Assembly: GCF_018255755.1 (NCBI RefSeq)
Contig: NZ_CP073766.1
Coordinates: forward strand, 124,001-188,000
Direction: 5' to 3'
Source of the DNA: Chitinophaga sp. HK235
GTDB taxonomy: Bacteria > Bacteroidota > Bacteroidia > Chitinophagales > Chitinophagaceae
Length of the DNA stretch: 64,000 nucleotides
The notes below the pieces were generated by a model. It was not told where the DNA came from, searched no databases, and saw only the letters and a list, made by a program, of their open reading frames with translations. This document shows positions 1 through 10,100 of this stretch, piece by piece. The translations under genes were made by a program, and so were the position numbers. Within the stretch, counting starts at the first letter, position 1. Each line of letters starts with the position of its first letter.

Positions 1-1110
1 TCAGGGTGATCTCCAATGGTTTGGCGATCCCTGATTATATCAACGAAGACCAGCATATACTGATCAATACCGTACCCTCTGTGGTGGCTAATCTGCTGGA
101 GCGGAATATGTCCTTCAGTAATGTGGCTGCAGTGAATACGGCCGGAGAACTGCTGCCGGTACATGTGGCAGATGCTTTAAGACCATATCCGACTGTATTC
201 CGTAACCTGTATGGCCCTACAGAAACGACTACGTATAGCAGTTGTTATCCGATAACAAAACAGGAAAACGGTGCCCTCCCTGTTGGCAAACCGATTGCAA
301 ATACACAGTTTTATGTTCTGTCAGAAGGACTGGCATTACAACCAGAAGGCGTTACCGGTGAGGTGTATATCTCTGGCGCTGGTGTGACCCGCGGGTATTT
401 AAACCGTCCGGAGCTGACGGCGGAAAAGTTTATCGCGCATCCGTTCCGGGCGGGAGAACGCCTGTACAGAACCGGCGACCTGGCGCGGTGGCTGCCGGAC
501 GGGAACATGGATTTTGTAGGCAGGATAGACCATCAGGTGAAGATCCATGGTCATCGTATAGAATTGGGTGAGATTGAATCAACACTGTTACAGCAGAACG
601 GTATCACACACGCCGTAGTGGTGGCTGGTGAAGAAAAAGGCGATAAGGTATTAGTCGCTTATGTGGTAACGGACAATGGGTTCAATTTAGATAAAAAACA
701 ACTGCGGGAGGATTTAGGTAAGATGTTGCCTTCGTATATGCTTCCGGGTTACTATGTAGAACTGGAAAGTATTCCGCTGACATCCAACAGTAAGATCGAC
801 AGGAAGGCGCTGCCCAAAGTGGCGGCGGGGGATCTGGTGAAAGAAGCGTACATAGCGCCACAAACAGTAGCGGAACAGGTGCTGGCAGAAATATGGCAGG
901 ATGTATTGAGCGTGGAACAGGTGAGCGTGACGGACAATTTCTTTGAACTAGGCGGCCATAGCCTGAAAGCGGTACGGCTTATCAATGAGACAGAAAAAGC
1001 CGGTTATAGCCTGAAACTAAAAGAAGTCTTCGAGTATCCGGTGTTGGCTGATATGGCTGGCAGGCTGGGAGTAGCTATACAGGAGAATATCACGAAAGCG
1101 CCGCAGCTGG
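1..1110 (+). repeat. Tandem NRPS module repeat, partial unit 1 (A-T)
   Basis: End of the first of three tandem Ala modules. It aligns with 3085-4195 (period about 3.09 kb) at high but not perfect identity, including the same T-domain stretch VSVTDNFFELGGHSLKAV. Confidence 0.85.
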
Positions 1111-4100
1111 AATCTTACCCGGTCACTTCTTCACAGCGTCGTTTATGGGCCCTGAGCCAGTTTGAAGGTGGCAGCGTGGCTTATAATATCGCCAACGTGC
1201 TGGAAGCAGAAGGGCAATTGGATACGACCTTTTTGCAGGGAGCGCTGGACTTACTGGTCGCACGGCATGAAAGCCTGCGGACGGTGTTCCGGATGGACAA
1301 CGCAAGCGTATTACGGCAGCACATTCTCCCGGATGCAAGATGCCTGCTGGAAGAATTTACAGCGCCGGGAAATGAGGAGATACAATCTATTATCCGGCAG
1401 CATACCCGCCATCAGTTTGATATGGGCAATTTCCCTTTACTGAAAGTGGGCGTCATTCACACCGGAGAAGACCGTCATTTGTTGCTGTTCAACCTGCATC
1501 ACATCATTGGGGATGGCTGGTCTATGGAGGTGCTGTCCCGTGAGTTGATCACGCAGTACAATCGTCTGAAAGACGGTGTCAGAAATGATCTCCCTGCATT
1601 GCCCATTCAATATAAAGACTATGCTTATTGGCAGGAAAGCGCTCCGCAAAAGGAAAAGCTGTTGCAGTCGAAAGCATACTGGCATCAACAGTTATCCGGG
1701 AATCTGCCGGTACTGGAATTGCCTGCCACTTTCCCCCGTCCGAAATTAAAGACGTATAACGGTGCACAGCTAACGCATGTGTTCTCTCCTGAATTCCTGC
1801 ATCGCTTACAGGATTTTTCCGGACAGCATGGCGCCACTTTGTTTATGAGCCTGATGGCGGGGCTGAACGGCTTGTTTTACCGGTACAGCGGGCAGACAGA
1901 TATCCTTTTAGGTAGCCCCGTTGCCGGCAGGGAATATGCCCGCCTCGAAAACCAGATCGGGCTGTACCTGAATACGCTGGCTGTCAGGACTCGTTTTGAA
2001 GCGACTGACACCTATAGAAATCTGTTGACAAGGCAAAAAGAAACGCTGCTGGAAGCCTATGAACATCAGGACTATCCCTTCGACGGGCTGGTAGAAGAAC
2101 TTTCCGTAAGACGGGATATTTCAAGATCAGCCTTGTTTGATATCCTCGTTGTATTGCATAACCAGCGCGATGTATTTCAGAAAGAAGACAGTATTTCAGG
2201 ATTAAAAATCGCTCCTTATAAAAACGTAACCCGCAACAGAAGCCATTTTGATATTAGTTTCTCGTTCTCAGAAACAACTGATGGACTTCACACTGCCGTA
2301 GATTACAACACAGATATCTACGATGCTGTGTTTATCCGGCGTTTGCTGGGCCATCTGGAAGATTTCATTGAACAGAGCATTGCCCATCCGGAGCAAAGCA
2401 TCGCTCAGATAGATTTTGTTACGCCGGTAGAAAAAGAGAAGCTGTTAAGCGTATTCAACGCGAACGAACTGAATTATCCGGCCAATAAGACGATCGTTGA
2501 TTTATTGACAGAACAGGCCCGCAGAACACCAGAGGCTGTTGCTGTGATATACGAAGATCAAAAGCTCACCTACCGGGAACTGGATGAGCGATCCAATGAA
2601 CTGGCCAATTATCTGTTATCCGAATATGACCTGAAGCCGGAAGATCCGGTGGCCATCAAACTGGAAAGGACAGCGTGGATGGTGATCGCTATAGTGGGCG
2701 TATTAAAATCCGGCGCGGCCTATGTACCGATAGATCCGGCATATCCGGAAGAACGGATTGCCTATATGGAGGCAGACAGCGCCTGCAGGCTGACAATAAC
2801 GGAATCATTCCTGAAGCAGTTCCGGGCTGCTGCACAGTTAAGTGCAGAGCAGCCACAGGTGTCTATCATGCCGGCGAATATGGCCTATATGATCTACACT
2901 TCAGGATCTACAGGCAAGCCCAAAGGCGTGATGATTGAACATGGCAATGCGGTTTCTTTCCTGTACTGGAGCATGAAGGAATTTAAGTCCACGGATTTTG
3001 ATATTCTCTATGCTGCCACATCGTACTGCTTCGATCTGTCCGTATTTGAGATGTTTTACCCGCTGAGCATCGGCAAAAAAATCCGGGTGATCTCGAGCGG
3101 CTTAGCTATTCCTGATTATATAAACGACGACCAGCAGATACTGATCAATACCGTACCATCAGTGGTGGGTAATCTCCTGGAAAGAGCGGTGTCCTTTAAA
3201 AATGTTATTGCGGTGAATATGGCGGGAGAGCCTATTCCGGTACATCTGATAAATGCTTTTAAAGATTCTCCGATTGTGCTGCGTAACCTGTACGGCCCTA
3301 CGGAAAGCACTACCTACAGCAGCTGTTACCGTATAAGGCAGCAGGCCTATACATCTATACCTGTCGGTCAACCGATCTCCAATACACAGTTTTATATCCT
3401 TTCAGAGGGGTTGGCATTGCAACCTGAAGGTGTTACCGGCGAAGTATATATCTCTGGCGCGGGTCTGGCCCGTGGTTATTTAAACCGTCGGGAGCTGACG
3501 GCGGAGAAGTTCATCGCGCATCCGTTCAGGGCAGGGGAACGCCTGTACAAAACCGGCGACCTCGCCAGATGGCTGCCGGACGGGAATGTAGCATTCTCAG
3601 GGAGGATAGACCATCAGGTAAAAATCCATGGCTACCGTATAGAACTGGGTGAGATTGAATCAGCGTTGCTGCAACAGAACGGTATTACACATGCCGTAGT
3701 GGTGGCCAGTGAAGAAAAAGAAGATAAAGTACTGGTGGCTTATATCGTGTTGGAAAATGACATTGCTTTAGACAAGAAGCAGCTGCGGGAAGATTTGAGC
3801 CGGGTATTGCCTTCGTATATGCTTCCGGGTTACTATGTAGTGCTGGAAAGTATTCCGCTGACCTCCAACGGTAAGGTGGACAGGAAAGCGCTGCCCAAAG
3901 TGGCGGTGGGGGACCTGATGAAAGAAACGTATGTGGCGCCCCGGACAGCAGAAGAACAGTTGCTGGTAAAAATATGGCAGGATGTATTGGGCGTGGAGCA
4001 GGTCAGCGTGACGGACAATTTCTTTGAATTGGGCGGTCACAGCCTGAAAGCGGTGCGGCTTATCAATGAAACAGAGAAAGCCGGCTACAGCCTGAAATTA

Positions 4101-7100
4101 AAAGAAGTCTTTGAATTCCCTGAGCTGGCGGGTATGGCCAGCCGGCTGGGGACTTATTATTTGCAGGAAAACATTACAGAAGTATTGGGCCTGGAGTGTT
4201 ACCCGGTCACTTCTTCACAGCGCCGTTTATGGGCCCTGAGCCAGTTCGAAGGCGGCAGCGTGACCTACAATATCGCCAACGTACTGGAGGTGGAAGGTGT
4301 ATTGGAGACGGCCCTTTTACAGGGAGCGCTGGATTTACTGATCGCGCGGCATGAAAGCTTGCGGACGGTATTCAAAATGGACAGCGAGGGCGTATTATGG
4401 CAATATGTGCTTACCGAAGAATCTGTAAGATGTGTGTTGGAAGAATACAGCAATTCGCAGACAGAAGAAGTGTTGTCCATTATCAGGCAACACATCCATC
4501 ATCAGTTTAATCTGGGCAGTTTCCCTTTGTTGAAAGTAGGTGTTATTCATACGGGTGAAGACCGTCATTTGTTGTTGTTCAACCTCCATCACATCGTAGG
4601 AGATGGCTGGTCTATGGAGGTACTGTCCCGCGAACTGATGACGCTGTATAATCATCTGAAAGACGGAACCGGCGCCGGATTGCCTGCCTTGCCCATTCAG
4701 TATAAAGATTATGCCAGCTGGCTGGAAAGCGCTCCGCAAAAGGAAAAACTGTCGCAGTCAAAAGCATACTGGCATCAACAGTTATCCGGGAATCTGCCGG
4801 TACTGGAATTGCCTGCTACTTTCCTCCGTCCGAAACTGAAGACGTATAACGGTGCACAGGTGACCCATGACTTTTCAGATGGATTCCTCAGCCGCTTACA
4901 GGATTTTTCCCGGCAGCATGGCGCCACTTTGTTTATGAGCCTGATGGCGGGACTGAACGGCTTGTTTTACCGCTATAGCGGACAGACAGATATGCTGTTG
5001 GGCAGCCCTGTGGCTGGCAGAGAACATGCCCGCCTCGAAAACCAGATCGGGCTGTACCTGAATACGTTGGCTGTCAGGACCCGTTTTGAAGCGACTGATA
5101 CTTACAAAGGGCTATTGACAAGGCAAAAAGAAACGCTGCTGGAAGCCTATGAACATCAGGACTATCCCTTCGACAGGCTGGTAGAAGAACTTTCAGTAAG
5201 ACGGGATATTTCAAGATCGGCACTGTTTGATATCCTCGTTGTATTGCACAACCAGCGCGATGTATTTCAGAAAGAAGACAGTATTTCAGGATTAAAAATC
5301 GCTCCTTATAAAAACGTAACCCGCAACAGAAGCCATTTTGATATTAGTTTCTCGTTCTCAGAAACAGCTGAGGGACTTCATGTCGGCGTGGATTACAACA
5401 CAGATATCTACGACGCCGCATTTATCCGGAGTTTGCTGGACCATCTGGAACGTTTCATCGAACAGGGCATTGCCCATCCGGAGCAAAGCATCGCTCAGAT
5501 AGATTTTGTTACGGCGGTAGAAAAAGAGAAGCTGTTACACGCCTTCAATGCGACTGAACTGGATTTTCCGGCTAATAAGACGATTGTTGATTTGTTGACA
5601 GAACAGGCCCGCAGAACACCAGAGGCTGTTGCTGTGATATACGAAGATAAAAAGCTCACCTACCGGGAACTGGACGAGCGGTCCAATGAACTGGCCAATT
5701 ATCTGTTATCCGAATATGATGTGAAGCCGGAAGATCCGGTGGCCATCAAACTGGAACGGACAGCATGGATGGTGATCGCTATAGTGGGCGTATTAAAATC
5801 CGGCGCGGCCTATGTACCGATAGATCCGGCATATCCGGAAGAACGGATTGCCTATATGGAGGCAGACAGCGCCTGCAGGCTGACAATAACGGAATCATTC
5901 CTGAAGCAGTTCCGGGCTGCTGCACAGTTAAGTGCAGAGCAGCCACAGGTGTCTATCATGCCGGCGAATATGGCCTATATGATCTACACTTCAGGATCTA
6001 CAGGCAAGCCCAAAGGCGTGATGATTGAACATGGCAATGCGGTTTCTTTCCTGTACTGGAGCATGAAGGAATTTAAGTCCACGGATTTTGATATTCTCTA
6101 TGCTGCCACATCGTACTGCTTCGATCTGTCCGTATTTGAGATGTTTTACCCGCTGATCATCGGCAAAAAAATCCGGGTGATCTCCAGTGGTCTGGCTATT
6201 CCAGATTATATAAACGAAGATCAGCAGATACTGATCAATACCGTACCATCAGTGGTGGGCAATCTCCTGGAAAGAGCGGTGTCCTTTAAAAATGTTATTG
6301 CGGTGAACATGGCCGGGGAGCCTATTCCGGTACATCTGATAAATGCTTTTAAAGATACCCCGATTGTGCTTCGTAACCTGTACGGCCCTACGGAAAGTAC
6401 CACCTACAGCAGCTGTTACCAGATAGAACAACAGTCCTATACATCCATACCTGTCGGTCAACCGATCTCCAATACACAGTTTTATATCCTTTCAGAAGGA
6501 CTGGCATTACAACCTGAAGGTGTTACCGGCGAAGTATATATCTCCGGCGCAGGTCTGGCCCGTGGTTATTTAAACCGTCGGGAGCTGACAGCGGAGAAGT
6601 TCATCGCGCATCCGTTCAGGGCAGGGGAACGCCTGTACAAAACCGGCGACCTCGCCAGATGGCTGCCGGACGGGAATATAGCGTTCTCAGGCAGGATAGA
6701 CCATCAGGTGAAAATCCATGGCTACCGTATAGAACTGGGTGAGATTGAATCGGCGTTGCTGCAACAGAACGGTATTACACATGCGGTAGTGGTGGCCAGT
6801 GAAGAAAAAGAAGATAAAGTGCTGGTGGCTTATATCGTGTTGGAAAATGACTTTGCTTTAGACAAGAAGCAGCTGCGGGAAGATTTGAACAGGGTATTGC
6901 CTTCGTATATGCTTCCGGGTTACTATGTAGTGCTGGAAAGTATTCCGCTGACCTCCAACGGTAAGGTGGACAGAAAAGCCCTGCCCAAAGTAGATGCAGG
7001 CGATCTGGCGAAAAAAACCTATGTAGCGCCGCAGACAGCGGAAGAATATGCGCTGGTGGAAGCATGGCAGCACATTTTTGGTGTTGAACGTGTCGGAGTG

Positions 7101-10100
7101 ACAGACAATTTCCTGGATCTGGGCGGCCATAGTTTACAAGGCATTCGGCTGGTGGGTTTAATTCATAAACAGTTCAATGTTATTCTGGACTTAAAGCAGG
7201 TATTCCTGACGCCGGTACTGAGAGAACAGGCTGTATTGATAGCATCTGCCTCAAAACGCTCTTTCAGAGCCATATCCCGGGTGCCGGAAGCAGCATATTA
7301 TGCCATCTCTCCTGCACAGCAAAGATTGTGGGTGCTAAGTCAGTTTGAGGAAGCATCTGTTTCGTATAACATACCAGGTTATACCGTATTGGATGGCGCA
7401 TACGATATCGTTTTGTTTAAGCTGGCTTTAAAGGCTGTCATTGAGCGGCATGAAATACTGCGGACCGTGTTTGTGATGGATAGTTCCGGCGTGGTCTGTC
7501 AGCGGATAATGGACACAGAAGCGTTAGGCTTTGAGATCGGGTATGAAGATTTTCGTGGGGAAGAAGAGAAAGCCGGCGCTTATATTGAGGCGGATTCCTA
7601 TCGGCTTTTTGACCTGGAACAGGGACCATTGTTACGGGCAGCTTTACTGCACGTGTCTGATGACCGGTATATCTTTTATTACAACCTGCATCATATTATC
7701 AGTGATGGCTGGTCAATGGGAGTACTGGAGCGGGATGTGATGAGCTACTACAAGGCGTTTACGTCCGGGACCGGGGCCAACCTGCCGGAACTTCCCATCC
7801 AATATAAAGACTATGCAGCGTGGCAGTTGAACCGGCTGGAAACGGGACAGTATGCTGAAGACCGCACCTATTGGTTGGAAAAGCTTTCCGGGGACCTGCC
7901 TGTATTGGATTTACCCAGTTATAAGTCCCGCCCGAAAATTAAGACCTATAACGGGTATCGCTTATCAACACAAATATCATCTTCCCTGACTGGCGCATTG
8001 AACAGCTACAGTCGGGAGCATGGCGGCAGTTTGTTCATGGGACTGCTGGCTGTCTGGAATGTACTGTGCCATCGGTACACATCACAAAAGGATATCATTA
8101 CCGGAACGCCGGTGGCGGGGCGTGAACACTCGGATCTGGAAGACCAGATCGGATTCTATGTGAACACTTTGGCCCTGCGTAACGAAGTAGATCCTAACGA
8201 CAGCTTTGATGCCTTCTTTGCGCGGATAAAGGATAATACGCTGGAATCATACGAACATCAGCAATATCCCTTTGATCATTTGGTGGAAGACCTGGGCGTA
8301 AAGTTTGATACCGGCCGTAACGCCATTTTCGACGTGATGCTGGTATTGCAGAATGCCGGGGAAAAAAGGAGGGATAGCACGACTGTCGGAGATGATTCAG
8401 ACCGCATCGCGGATCTTGGTCATGGTGTCGCCAAATTCGATCTGAGCGTTGCCTTCCAGGAAACAGGAGATGCGCTGGCGTTTTCTGTCAATTACAATAC
8501 CGATGTATATGACCGGCAGATGGTAGAGCGGTTGATTGTTCATTACAAAGGTTTGCTGGCTGCCTTACTACAAAACCCCGGAGAGCGTTTAGGGGCAGTG
8601 GATTATTTGTCTGCAGCGGAAAAAGAAGCGTTGATCACTGGCAGCCATGCCGCCAGAACGACTTACCCGGAGGACAAGACAGTCGTGGAGCTGTTTACCG
8701 AACAGGCACGTCTGCATCCGCACAGCACCGCCGTGATATTTGAGGACCAGCGAATGAGTTATGAAACGCTTCACGCGAAAAGCAATCAGCTGGCGCATCA
8801 TATCAGAGATCAATACCACCGGAGAACAGGGCAGGTGCTGACGAAGGATACACTTATCGCCATCTGCCTCGAGAAATGCCCGGAAATGGCGATAGCCATA
8901 TTCGCCATCCTGAAGGCGGGCGGCGCTTATGTTCCCATCGATCCATCCTATCCGCAACAAAGGATAGATTTTATACTGGAAGACTCCGGCGCTGTACTGG
9001 TACTCAGCCACCGTCAGCTCAACGAGGTACTGCAGCTGCCGGCAGAACGGGTGCTGTATATAGATCCGGAAGAAGAACTTTATCTGCAGGAAGAGACGGC
9101 AGACCTGCCTGTATACAGCGCTCCTGCGGATCTGGCTTATATCATCTATACTTCCGGCACCACCGGTAAGCCCAAAGGGGTGATGATTGAGCACAGGAAT
9201 CTGACGAACCTGGTGTTTGTACAGAAAGACCGCCTCGGCATCGACGGGCAATCGAATATGCTGTTGTATGCTTCGCTGGTGTTTGACGCATCCGTATGGG
9301 AGGTATTCGGTGCTTTGGCGCTGGGCGCCCAACTAACGATTGTTCCCGGTCATATCAGACAGGATATTGAATTACTGAAGGCTTATTTAAATAAAACCAA
9401 ACCTACCACCGCCTTATTACCGCCTGTGTTGGTTGCGGTCATGAGCCCTTCCGGGTTACAGGCATTGGATTCTGTGCTGCTGGGAGGGGACGTGACAGCT
9501 GCAAAAGTAATGCAGGAATGGAGCAAAGGGAGAGACCTGATTAACGGTTATGGTCCTACGGAAACTACCGTTATTGCCTGTATGCATACCTTCCACGATG
9601 GAGACCTGAACACGAACATCGGCAAGCCTATTGCCAATAACAGCATATTTTTGCTGGATGCCCATCTTCAGCCGGTACCGGCGGGCGTTACAGGAGAATT
9701 ATATATCGGTGGCGCCGGCGTGGCCAGAGGGTATCTCAACAATGATGAACTCACTGCCACCCGCTTTATGGCCAGCCCGTTTGTGACCGAAACAGACAAA
9801 GCACGGGGCTTTACCCGTTTTTACCGGACCGGCGATCTTGGGAAACGCCTGCCGGACGGTAGTATTGAATACATGGGAAGGATAGACGATCAGGTGAAGA
9901 TCCGCGGCCACCGCATAGAGCTGAAGGAAATAGAGGCAGTGTTGTTGTCACAGGAACACATCTCACAATGTGTGATAGAAGCAAAAGTGATCGGAGGCGA
10001 GAAAGTGATTGTGGCGTATGTTGTATCAGATACCGCACTGGACAAACAACTGCTGCACGAAGCACTGGGTAAAAAATTACCCGCGTATATGTTGCCGGCC

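Noticed and set aside
2675..2938. Identical 87-codon + strand frames at 2675 and 5765
   Set aside because: They are out-of-frame readings of two identical adenylation cores; the identity reflects the module duplication, not a conserved small gene.
1..7000. Mobile element or CRISPR-like array
   Set aside because: The repeats are kilobase-sized in-frame NRPS modules with no transposase, terminal inverted repeats or spacers.
8589..9332. Open antisense frame of 247 codons
   Set aside because: It lies wholly opposite the A4 adenylation domain. The protein has no recognisable motif, and similar antisense openings occur opposite most NRPS domains here.
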